NCBI RefSeq assembly: GCF_947496995.1
Contig: NZ_CANMFD010000001.1
Coordinates: forward strand, 740,692-804,691
From: an uncultured Roseibium sp.
GTDB taxonomy: Bacteria > Pseudomonadota > Alphaproteobacteria > Rhizobiales > Stappiaceae
Length of the DNA: 64,000 nucleotides
Direction of reading: 5' to 3'
A program made the position numbers and the translations under genes. Position 1 is the stretch's first letter. Each line of letters opens with the position of its first letter. Below, in pieces: positions 56,913-64,000 of this stretch. The notes under the pieces are model-generated. The model ran no database searches. It was not told the DNA's origin and saw only the letters and a list, made by a program, of their open reading frames with translations.

Positions 56913-57155
56913 ATGATCATATGCTCCTGTAACGTTCTGTCTGACAAGCAGCTTCGCGAAGCGGCGGAAGAAATGCGTTCGGATCCCAACGGAAAACTGC
57001 CGACGCCTGGCGCCGTGTTCCGGCACCTGGGGTGCCGGCCGAGATGCGGTGGTTGTTTTCCCGCCATCATTGACATCATTCATCAAAAGGCGTCTGAAGA
57101 GGAAAGCGAAAAGCAACCGCGGACCGAACCGGTCAAGCAGGTCGTGAACAGGTAA
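56913..57155 (+). CDS. bfd: Bacterioferritin-associated ferredoxin
   Basis: The product has 80 residues. Bfd-type cysteines are at C4 and C6 (MIICSCN) and C45 and C48 (PRCGGCFP), enough for the [2Fe-2S] cluster; an extra Cys41 lies nearby. Bfd donates electrons through bacterioferritin haem to release stored iron. The C-terminal tail of about 20 residues is longer and more charged than in E. coli Bfd. It starts 15 bp before bfr, so the two form one operon. Confidence 0.93.
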   Translation: MIICSCNVLSDKQLREAAEEMRSDPNGKLPTPGAVFRHLGCRPRCGGCFPAIIDIIHQKASEEESEKQPRTEPVKQVVNR

Positions 57156-57170
57156 ATTGAAGAGGGCCAA

Positions 57171-57656
57171 ATGAAGGGCGAAGCGCGCGTTATCGACTAT
57201 CTGAACAAGGCCCTGCGCCACGAGCTGACGGCCGTCAGCCAGTATTGGCTTCATGCCAGATTGCTGGCCGACTGGGGATTCGGCAATCTGGCGGACAAGG
57301 AACTGGAGGAATCCGCGGAAGAGCGTCAGCATGCGCAGGACCTCATGGACCGGATCATTTTCCTGGAAGGCCTGCCGAACCTGCAGACCCTGGACCCCTT
57401 GCGCATCGGCCAGTCGGTCAAGGAATGCCTTGAGGGGGATCTTGCGGCTGAATATGTGGCCAGGGCGCTGTATCACGAGGCCCGCGAGGTCTGCCGCGAA
57501 CTTGGCGACTTCATCTCCATGAAATTGTTCGAAACGCTGCTCGGCGATGAAGAAAGCCATATCGATTTTCTCGAGACGGAACTCAGCCTGATCGAGCGGA
57601 TCGGTATCGACAGATATTCGCTTCTCCAGGCCAAATCCGCGGACGCGGCCGAGTAA
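57171..57656 (+). CDS. bfr: Bacterioferritin lacking the haem-ligating Met52
   Basis: This 161-residue protein has all diiron ferroxidase residues in the E. coli Bfr positions: Glu18, Glu51, His54, Glu94, Glu127 and His130. The haem axial ligand Met52 is replaced by Arg ([20 protein letters not shown]). It should oxidise and store iron in a 24-mer. Without Met52, haem binding at the usual twofold site is doubtful, which is notable because the partner bfd gene is retained next door. The protein could work as the haem-free subunit of a mixed shell if a second bfr exists in the genome. Confidence 0.93.
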   Translation: MKGEARVIDYLNKALRHELTAVSQYWLHARLLADWGFGNLADKELEESAEERQHAQDLMDRIIFLEGLPNLQTLDPLRIGQSVKECLEGDLAAEYVARALYHEAREVCRELGDFISMKLFETLLGDEESHIDFLETELSLIERIGIDRYSLLQAKSADAAE

Positions 57657-57677
57657 TCCTGTTTCCCGTGCCTCGCT

Positions 57678-57700
57678 TTCCCGGTGCTCCGCGCCGGGAA
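57678..57700. terminator. Hairpin between bfr and the convergent ynjD
   Basis: The stem TTCCCGG/CCGGGAA lies between the two convergent stops. There is no T-run, so termination strength is uncertain. Confidence 0.35.
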
Positions 57701-57713
57701 CGGTCGAACGCGC

Positions 57714-58397
57714 TCACTCTGTCCGGCAGCCATTGCCGGCTTCACCGTTGCCAAGACGATGGACCTCGCCATCGGCCGCCCGGGCGTCTTCCTCGTCATG
57801 GCTGACGAGAAGCACGGGCAATCCCTTCTTTCGCGCCAGATCGAAAACCAGTTGCCGCACCTCCTCCCGGCGCGTCCGGTCGAGGCTGGAAAACGGTTCA
57901 TCCAGCAAAAGCGCCTCCGGTTCGGCAAGCAGCGTGCGCATCAGCGCAACGCGTGTCTGCTGTCCGCCGGACAGTGTCGCCGGATCCCGTGAGCCGAAGC
58001 CGGCAAGGCCGACATCGGCCAGAGCGCGTTCAGCTAGATCCTGCCGGTCCTGTCGGCGTTTGCAGGTCGCGGGCAGGGCGAACATCAGGTTCTGCAAGAC
58101 GGACATATGCGGAAACAGCAGGGGCGACTGGAACATCAGGCCGATATGCCGGTCCTGCGCGGACCGGGACGTCAGATCCCGGCCGTTCAGGATCACCCGT
58201 CCCTCCGCCGTGAAGTCCGGCCGGAGGAAGCCGGCGATAAAATCCAGCAGGCTGGATTTTCCGCTGCCGCTTTCCCCCATGATCGTCAGCACTTCGCCCG
58301 GTAGGATCCGGCAATCGATTTCAAGCAGTGGCACGCCGTCCAGCCGGATGGTGACGGTATCGAGAACAAGGCCGGAGCTGCGATCGCTGGAGTGCAT
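57714..58397 (-). CDS. ynjD: ABC transporter ATP-binding protein, YnjD-like
   Basis: The product has 227 residues. Walker A is GESGSGKSS, the signature ATLSGGQQTRVALMRTLLAE, Walker B ALLLDEPFSSLD and the switch His VSHDEED. Together with the permease and binding protein upstream it forms an ynjBCD-type importer, a group related to the sulfate/thiamine/iron-type transporters whose substrate is not firmly known. It is the last gene of the operon and starts 9 bp after ynjC. Confidence 0.88.
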   Translation of the reverse strand: MHSSDRSSGLVLDTVTIRLDGVPLLEIDCRILPGEVLTIMGESGSGKSSLLDFIAGFLRPDFTAEGRVILNGRDLTSRSAQDRHIGLMFQSPLLFPHMSVLQNLMFALPATCKRRQDRQDLAERALADVGLAGFGSRDPATLSGGQQTRVALMRTLLAEPEALLLDEPFSSLDRTRREEVRQLVFDLARKKGLPVLLVSHDEEDARAADGEVHRLGNGEAGNGCRTE

Positions 58398-58406
58398 GTC
58401 CGTATG

Positions 58407-60107
58407 TTACCTTTCCAGCCGCATGGCGGCGCGGTTCCTGAAAACCAGCGCCGGGACAAGCGCCGCCAGAGTGAACCCCACCAGCGGAACGACCAGTTGC
58501 AGGAGGGCATAGAGCGCGGCGATCTGGCGGTTTCCGCCGCTCGCAAGGGCAACGCTTTCCGTCGTGACCGTCACTACCCGCCCCGCGCCGATCATCAGCG
58601 TCGGCAGGTACTGTCCTGTGGAAACGGCAGCAGCGACGGCGAAGGTCACCAGAACCGGGCGCAGCAGCAGCGGCAGCTGGACCCGGAAGAAGACCCGGGC
58701 CCGGCTTGCACCGATGGATCGGGCGGCCTTGGCGTAGCGCGGATCGAGCCGGTTCCAGGGATCGCTCAGGGCCAGGAACGCATAAGGAAAGACGAAGATC
58801 AGATGGGCAAGCAGCACGCCTGTCAGCGTACCGCTCAGCCCGGCAAGCAGAAAGAACATCTGCAGGCCGAATAGAAAGCCGATCTGCGGAAGCAGGAGAG
58901 GCAGGAAGATCAGAGCCTTCAACCGTCCGGTTTCACGTCTCCCGGCGTTGCCGCGCGCCTCCAGCAGCCAGAGCGTCAGAGCGGTGGCGATGATGGCGGC
59001 GCCACACGCGATGGCCAGCGTGGCCCCAAGGCTCGGGCCACCCGACTTGAGAGCGTCCAGCATGCGGGCAAGGCTCCAAGCCTGCGGCAGGCTCGCGGGA
59101 TACCACCACGATTTTGCCAGCGACCAGACCCCCAGAACCGCCACGGACAGGCTCATGGCGGTGATGATCAGCAGCATCGGTACGAGACTTAAAACCCTGG
59201 CCAAGACGTCGCGCGGGTGCCGGCGGCCATTGGCAAAGCGCGTGCGCAGTCCGTATCCGGCAAGCATTTCGAGCAGCAGATAGACGAGCAGCGCGCCGGC
59301 GCTGACGAGAAGCTGAAGCAGCGCCCCGGCCGAAGCCATGAGGCGCAGGGACAGATCCGGATCATTCATCCAGCCCACAAGGCGCGGCGCCAGGGGTTGC
59401 GGGGTCGTCGGGCCCAGGATCACGGCCACATCGACAACAGAAGTGGCATAGGCGATCACCGCCAGCACCGGCAGGCGGATCAGCGGATAGATCTGCGGCA
59501 GAACGATCTTGAAGAAGGTGGCCATGCGGCCGTAGCCGAGGCTTGCACCGGCCTTGAGGTAATCCTGAACATGGGGCCTGTTCAGGGCGGCGAGTGTCAT
59601 CAGGAAAAGAAACGGAACCTCCTTGGCCACCAGCCCGAAAGTCATGGCGAGGCCATAGGGGTCGCCGGGGATCAATATGTCCGGCGGACGGGTCCAGCCC
59701 GTCGCCCATGGCGAGGCGAGGCGGGCCAGAAAGCCGGAGGGTGCGATCAGGAACGCCAGCCCGATGGCAGCGGCCGCATGCGGCACCGACAGGAGCGGCG
59801 ACAGGAACCGCGTCAAACGACGGAAAGTGTCCGTTCCGGCCCAACCGGCGGTAAAGAGAAGGACGATTGCCAGTGATATGAGAGAGGCGGCAAGACCGGT
59901 GCCGAAACCGAGCGCGGCGGAGGTCGCCAGGCCCGGCATTGAAAACAGTTTGCGGAACGGCTCGCCGGAAAAGGCCTCATGACCAAGGACAGGCAGATAG
60001 CCGAAGGCCGGCAACACGGTGCCTGCAAGCCCGGCCAGAACCGGCGCCGCCAGCAAGGTGGTCACAAGGACGGTCGCCACGTCCGGAAGGCCCTCAGGTT
60101 TCGGCAA
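58407..60107 (-). CDS. ynjC: ABC transporter permease, duplicated-domain YnjC-like
   Basis: The product has 566 residues and about twelve hydrophobic helices in two homologous halves, each with an inner EAA-type loop (LKAGASLGYGRMATFFKIVL in the first, RSIGASRARVFFRVQLPLLL in the second). The fusion of two ABC permease domains in one chain is typical of YnjC, ThiP and FbpB. It begins 10 bp after the binding-protein gene. Confidence 0.88.
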   Translation of the reverse strand: MPKPEGLPDVATVLVTTLLAAPVLAGLAGTVLPAFGYLPVLGHEAFSGEPFRKLFSMPGLATSAALGFGTGLAASLISLAIVLLFTAGWAGTDTFRRLTRFLSPLLSVPHAAAAIGLAFLIAPSGFLARLASPWATGWTRPPDILIPGDPYGLAMTFGLVAKEVPFLFLMTLAALNRPHVQDYLKAGASLGYGRMATFFKIVLPQIYPLIRLPVLAVIAYATSVVDVAVILGPTTPQPLAPRLVGWMNDPDLSLRLMASAGALLQLLVSAGALLVYLLLEMLAGYGLRTRFANGRRHPRDVLARVLSLVPMLLIITAMSLSVAVLGVWSLAKSWWYPASLPQAWSLARMLDALKSGGPSLGATLAIACGAAIIATALTLWLLEARGNAGRRETGRLKALIFLPLLLPQIGFLFGLQMFFLLAGLSGTLTGVLLAHLIFVFPYAFLALSDPWNRLDPRYAKAARSIGASRARVFFRVQLPLLLRPVLVTFAVAAAVSTGQYLPTLMIGAGRVVTVTTESVALASGGNRQIAALYALLQLVVPLVGFTLAALVPALVFRNRAAMRLER

Positions 60108-60117
60108 GAGGTCTCAC

Positions 60118-61341
60118 TTATCTGGTGCCGTAGCGAGCGGTCCAGGCCTCTTCCAGCGCACTGACCCAACTGGGATGCGGCTCCGGCAGCACTGGCCCGA
60201 GATCTTGCGGTGACAGCGCCGCCGGGCCGAAGTCCTGTGCCATGAACAGGGCTTTTTCATTGTCCGGCAAGCCAGCCACATTAAGAACGGTCGGATCGCC
60301 CCAGATCTCCGGATCGCGTTTGCGGGTCTGGGCCATCGGTGAGAGCAGGAAATCGGCGAATACCTTGGCGCCTTCCTGGGCGGAGCTGTTGAAGGGGATC
60401 GCAACGAAATGCGTATTGCCGATCGTGCCTCCGTCGAGAACGAAGCTGCGCACGCTGGGCGGCAGTTCCCCGTTGGCTATCGCTGCGGCAGCGTCTCCGG
60501 GATTGAAGGAGAAGGCGATATCCAGTTCGCCGTCCGCAAGCAGCAGGCGTAATTGCGCCGCGTCCTGCGGAAACGTTTGCCCCTGACGCCAGAGCACCGG
60601 GTTCAATGCGTCCAGATAGGCAAACAGTGGCGCGGTGGCGGTGTCGAAATCCGCGTCACTGACCGGTTTCGACAAAAGGTCCGGGTCCTGGATCGTATCG
60701 ACCAGAACCTGTTTCAGGAAAGTCGTTCCATGGAAATTCGGCGGTTGCGGATAGGTGAAACGACCGGGATTGTCTTTCGCGAAAGTGAGCAGCTCGGCAA
60801 GCGTTGCCGGCGGTGTCGGCAGCCTGGCGCTGTCGTGCATGAAAACCAGTTTGGCCATTCCCCAGGGACTTTCCTGGCCATCCGTCGGCACCGTGAAGTC
60901 GATGGTCACGGTCGGTTTGTTCTCGACATCGACATAGCGCCAGTTGGGCAGGGTTTGCGCCCAACCGGGCGCGGCCAGCAGGCCGTTTTCTTTCATGGAG
61001 GCGAAGTTCTCGCCATTGATCCAGATGAGATCGACAGCGCCGCCGGAGGTCTTGCCGACCGATTTTTCGGTCAATACCTGCGACACCACGCTTGCAGTGT
61101 CGCTGACTTTCACATGAACGATGCGCACACCGAAGTCCCGCTCAACCTCCCGGCCGGCCCAGGCGATGAAGGCATTGATGCGCGGTTCGCCGCCCCAGGC
61201 ATGGAAATAGACGGTCTGGCCTTTGGCAGCGTCCAGCGTAGCCTGCCACTCCGGAGACGGCGCAGCGTCCTGCGCAAAACTTTGAAGCGGTGCCTGCGAC
61301 AACAAAAACAGACCGAGTGCGATAGTGAGCAATCGAGACAT
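60118..61341 (-). CDS. ynjB: ABC transporter substrate-binding protein, YnjB-like
   Basis: ATG 61341, 6 bp after GGGGGAG, gives 407 residues. The signal peptide includes LLTIALGLFLLSQAPLQSFA. The mature protein has TVYFHAWGGEPRINAFIAWA, VDLIWINGENFASMKENGLL, and PAARLP-like TLAELLTFAKDNPGRFTYPQ, the YnjB/ThiB-like binding-protein pattern. It should capture the solute in the periplasm for the YnjCD importer. The frame continues upstream without homology. Confidence 0.9.
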   Translation of the reverse strand: MSRLLTIALGLFLLSQAPLQSFAQDAAPSPEWQATLDAAKGQTVYFHAWGGEPRINAFIAWAGREVERDFGVRIVHVKVSDTASVVSQVLTEKSVGKTSGGAVDLIWINGENFASMKENGLLAAPGWAQTLPNWRYVDVENKPTVTIDFTVPTDGQESPWGMAKLVFMHDSARLPTPPATLAELLTFAKDNPGRFTYPQPPNFHGTTFLKQVLVDTIQDPDLLSKPVSDADFDTATAPLFAYLDALNPVLWRQGQTFPQDAAQLRLLLADGELDIAFSFNPGDAAAAIANGELPPSVRSFVLDGGTIGNTHFVAIPFNSSAQEGAKVFADFLLSPMAQTRKRDPEIWGDPTVLNVAGLPDNEKALFMAQDFGPAALSPQDLGPVLPEPHPSWVSALEEAWTARYGTR

Positions 61342-61487
61342 TGTTTCTCCCCCTTGTGCGGTCTCTGTCCCTTGCGCAGGCGGGACGACACGGTCAAGAC
61401 AATGCTTTGTGAACGCATATAGGCTGGACGCCCGCAGGCTTTCTCCTGTCCGGTTCCAAATAGCCTCTCGCTGGTCACACTGACTTG

Positions 61488-61943
61488 TCACACTGGCAGG
61501 ATATGCGTGTCCTTGATTTCTTCCATGACCGCATAGGTATGGGTTTCCCGGACGCCGGGAAGCGCCAGCACCACATCCGACAGGAAAGCGCGGTAGGCCT
61601 CCATGTCCTTCACACGGCTTTTTACCAGATAGTCGAAGCCGCCCGCCACCATGTGGCATTCCAGAATGTCCGGAGCGCGCTCGACGGCGTGTTTGAACGC
61701 GTCGAAGATCTCCGGCGATGTCCGCTCCAGCCGGATTTCGACAAAGACGAGCAGGCCCCGCTCGACTTTCTTCGGATCGAGGCTGGCGGAAAAATGCTCG
61801 ATATAGCCTTCCCGGACCAGCCGCTTCATCCGCTCCGCCGTTGCCGTCGCCGAAAGGTTCACCCGCTCGCAAAGGTCCGTGTTGGTGATACGGCCGTCCT
61901 GCTGCAGAACTCTCAGAATTTTCCGGTCGACGGGATCAAGCAC
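61488..61943 (-). CDS. putR: Lrp/AsnC-family regulator of proline catabolism, PutR-like
   Basis: No ATG fits the family start, so the GTG at 61943 is proposed (151 residues, (V)LDPVDRKILRVLQQDGRITN); an upstream CTG is an alternative, and the ATGs at 62087 and 62135 would overlap putA or its promoter. The protein has the helix-turn-helix (TDLCERVNLSATATAERMKR) and the RAM effector domain (EIRLERTSPEIFDAFKHAVE, KDMEAYRAFLSDVVLALPGV). Divergent from putA, it probably activates putA in response to proline, as PutR does in Agrobacterium and Rhodobacter. Confidence 0.88.
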   Translation of the reverse strand: MLDPVDRKILRVLQQDGRITNTDLCERVNLSATATAERMKRLVREGYIEHFSASLDPKKVERGLLVFVEIRLERTSPEIFDAFKHAVERAPDILECHMVAGGFDYLVKSRVKDMEAYRAFLSDVVLALPGVRETHTYAVMEEIKDTHILPV

Positions 61944-62085
61944 GGCGAAAATCTCTATTGAAAACAGATTGGACGAATAATACCTCACAATATGAGTGAA
62001 AAATAGGGAAAATCGCCATGTGAAATCCGGTATTGTAGGGGAATGTAATGCCCAGGTCTCCCATGGTGCTGTTTTGGAGGTTTCC

Positions 62086-64000
62086 ATGATTTCTGCCGCT
62101 GCCCCCACCTCTGCTTCTGTGACGCCGATCGACAATGCGGAACTGATGCCGTTCCGCGCCGCCTATGCGCCCGATGACAGGGTGCTGATCGAGGCGTTGC
62201 TGAAGGAGGCGGCGGGCGATCCGGTGGTGGAAAAACTGATCGACCAGCGCGCACGCGGCTATATTCAGGACATGCGCGCGGTTCAGGTTGGTCTCGGCGG
62301 TGTGGAAGACTTCATGCGCGAGTTCGGTCTGACGACGCGCGAAGGTCTGGCGATGATGGTTCTGGCCGAAGCTCTGCTGCGCGTGCCGGACGCCGTGACT
62401 GCAGACAAGCTGATCGAGGACAAGCTGGCGGCCGCCCGGTTCGACGATCCGTCCTCCGGCCACAAGTCCGATACCTGGCTGGTGTCGGCCTCCTCATGGG
62501 CGCTGGGGATCACTTCCCGGCTTCTGCACCCGGGCGACACACCGCAGAGCGTTCTTTCCAGCCTGGTCAAGCGCATGGGAATGCCGACGGTGCGCCTGGC
62601 GACCCGCAAGGCGATGCACCTGCTCGGACACCAGTTCGTGCTTGGCGAAACCATTCAGAAGGCGCTGGATCGTGCCAAGACCCAGGAAGCCAAGGGGTAT
62701 CGGTACTCCTACGACATGCTCGGGGAGGGCGCGCGCACGGCCGCAGACGCCGAGCGTTATTTCCAGTCCTATGCAAAAGCCATCGAGGCGATCGGCAAGG
62801 CCGCGGGCGACAAGCAGCTGCCGGACCGGCCGGGCATTTCGGTTAAACTCTCGGCCCTTCACCCACGCTACCAGGCGGTTCAAGGGGAACGGGTGCGCGA
62901 CGAATTGCTGCCGAAGCTGCGCGAGCTGGTGCAGATGGCTCGGGACCGCGATCTCAACTTCACCATCGATGCCGAAGAAGCCGACCGTCTCGAAATCTCT
63001 CTCGACGTGATCGCAGCCCTGCTTGACGATCCGGTCACGAAAGACTGGGAGGGCTTCGGTCTGGCGGTGCAGGCCTACCAGAAACGCAGCCCGGAGGTCA
63101 TCGACTGGCTGGTGGATGCCGCCCGCAAGACAGGCCGCAGAATGATGGTGCGCCTGGTAAAAGGCGCCTACTGGGATACGGAAATCAAGCACGCCCAGGA
63201 AAACGGCGCCGACGGATACCCGGTCTTCTCCCGCAAGGCGGCGACCGATCTTGCCTATCTTTGCTGTGCGAAGCGCATGCTGGCGGCCCGGGACGTGCTT
63301 TATCCGCAGTTCGCGACGCATAATGCCCTGACCGTCGCCCAGATCATCGAGCTATCGGGAAATGTCGCGGAAGGCTACGAATTTCAGCGCCTGCATGGCA
63401 TGGGCGAAAGCCTCTACAAGTCGGTCTGCGAGCGTGACGGGTTCCCGTGCCGCATCTATGCTCCGGTCGGTGGGCACAAGGACCTGCTTGCCTATCTCGT
63501 CCGCCGCTTGCTGGAAAACGGTGCCAACTCCTCTTTCGTCACCATCGTGGGCGACGCCTCGGTTCCTGTCCGGGATCTGCTGAAACGTCCTGCGAGAATT
63601 CTCGAAAACGGCGATCATGCGATCAACCGGTCGATACCGCTGCCCGCAGACCTTTACGGAGAGAGCCGCCGCAATTCGAAGGGCCTTGAGTTCGGCTGTT
63701 CGGCGGAACGCAATGCGCTGGTGACGGGCATGGCCGCGTTCACCGCGCCGTTTACCGAAGCCGGTCCGCTCGGTACGGGCCTGTCCGCATCGGGCGACGC
63801 CCATCCGGTCTTTGCGCCGATGGACGGCAGTACGAAGGTCAGCACGGTTCGCTTCGCGGATGTGGAGACCGCGCGAAAGGCCGTCGACGTCGCGCTGAAA
63901 GGGTTCGAGACCTGGTCGCGCCGGCCGGTCAACGAGCGTGCCGCCGCGCTGGACAGGCTCGGCGACCTTCTGGAGGAAAACCGCGACCGGCTGATGGCAA
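62086..64000 (+). CDS. putA: Bifunctional proline dehydrogenase/P5C dehydrogenase PutA, 5' part
   Basis: ATG 62086 follows GGAGG; 638 codons are visible and the gene runs off the window. There is no N-terminal ribbon-helix-helix domain, so this PutA is not an autorepressor and PutR is the likely regulator. The first 130 residues are the dimerisation/arm region; the PRODH barrel follows at about 150-460 with GISVKLSALHPRYQAVQGER, FTIDAEEADRLEISLDVIAA, MVRLVKGAYWDTEIKHAQEN and YEFQRLHGMGESLYKSVCER. The start of the aldehyde dehydrogenase domain appears at about 585 onward (SGDAHPVFAPMDGST). Confidence 0.95.
   Translation, partial: MISAAAPTSASVTPIDNAELMPFRAAYAPDDRVLIEALLKEAAGDPVVEKLIDQRARGYIQDMRAVQVGLGGVEDFMREFGLTTREGLAMMVLAEALLRVPDAVTADKLIEDKLAAARFDDPSSGHKSDTWLVSASSWALGITSRLLHPGDTPQSVLSSLVKRMGMPTVRLATRKAMHLLGHQFVLGETIQKALDRAKTQEAKGYRYSYDMLGEGARTAADAERYFQSYAKAIEAIGKAAGDKQLPDRPGISVKLSALHPRYQAVQGERVRDELLPKLRELVQMARDRDLNFTIDAEEADRLEISLDVIAALLDDPVTKDWEGFGLAVQAYQKRSPEVIDWLVDAARKTGRRMMVRLVKGAYWDTEIKHAQENGADGYPVFSRKAATDLAYLCCAKRMLAARDVLYPQFATHNALTVAQIIELSGNVAEGYEFQRLHGMGESLYKSVCERDGFPCRIYAPVGGHKDLLAYLVRRLLENGANSSFVTIVGDASVPVRDLLKRPARILENGDHAINRSIPLPADLYGESRRNSKGLEFGCSAERNALVTGMAAFTAPFTEAGPLGTGLSASGDAHPVFAPMDGSTKVSTVRFADVETARKAVDVALKGFETWSRRPVNERAAALDRLGDLLEENRDRLMA

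Noticed and set aside
56784..57560. N-terminal extension of the SDR frame across bfd-bfr
   Set aside because: The plus strand encodes recognisable Bfd and Bfr; the SDR begins normally at 56783.
57790..58300. Long plus-strand frames over the ABC ATPase gene
   Set aside because: The opposite strand has Walker A, signature and Walker B in the right order; the plus-strand frames have no domain and are GC-rich shadows.

Overview
The window looks like chromosomal DNA of an alphaproteobacterium of the order Hyphomicrobiales, most likely a marine Stappiaceae-type organism (Roseibium/Labrenzia/Stappia). This is inferred from the GC-rich core genes, a PutA/PutR pair, several MCPs with alphaproteobacterial signalling domains, an rkp-3/Kps-like capsule region and a rhizobial-type intergenic palindrome. 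No database search was possible, so the taxonomy is an inference.

Region 1 (1-19040) is an accessory surface-polysaccharide locus. It opens with the edge of an insertion sequence and a decayed module: the 3' part of an acyl carrier protein gene and a broken AAC(3)-family acyltransferase. A rightward operon follows that encodes all six steps of CMP-pseudaminic acid synthesis (pseB, pseC, pseF, pseG, pseH, pseI). It continues into a lower-GC segment with a 1147-residue KpsC-like/TPR/glycosyltransferase-like fusion, a polysaccharide pyruvyltransferase-family protein and a Pse-associated methylase. A leftward operon converges on it: kpsM, kpsT, kpsE, then two related NanM-type sugar O-methyltransferases. 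Together they predict an ABC-exported, methylated capsule (K antigen) rich in pseudaminic acid, comparable in logic to the rkp-3 region of Sinorhizobium. The outer-membrane exporter and a KpsS homologue are not in the window.

Region 2 (19323-32500) starts with tRNA-Ser(GGA) at the capsule edge. It holds msrA, a two-gene operon with an unusual membrane-sensing MCP, a frameshifted nucleotidyltransferase gene, three tandem paralogous small secreted cysteine proteins, and pheS-pheT interrupted by a membrane-protein gene. YihY/BrkB and a GcvA-like LysR regulator divergent from a tiny DUF1127-like gene close the region.

Region 3 (32500-48800) is mostly housekeeping: a MerR-SDR pair with a clear MerR-type promoter beside a tautomerase remnant, phnA, lepA, a Pat-like acetyltransferase, a homocysteine methyltransferase, mepA, a patatin-like protein with an altered catalytic dyad, an M42 peptidase, an acidic Ser-rich protein of unknown function, an esterase/MFS/B12-radical-SAM operon, a 261-bp MITE-like element, a TPR-methyltransferase and a divergent cold-shock protein.

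Region 4 (49000-64000) carries ytoQ, a 1-Cys peroxiredoxin, an RNA-methyltransferase operon, a large MCP, an SDR, bfd-bfr (with Arg in place of the haem-ligating Met52), an ynjBCD-type ABC transporter, and putR divergent from putA, which runs off the right end.
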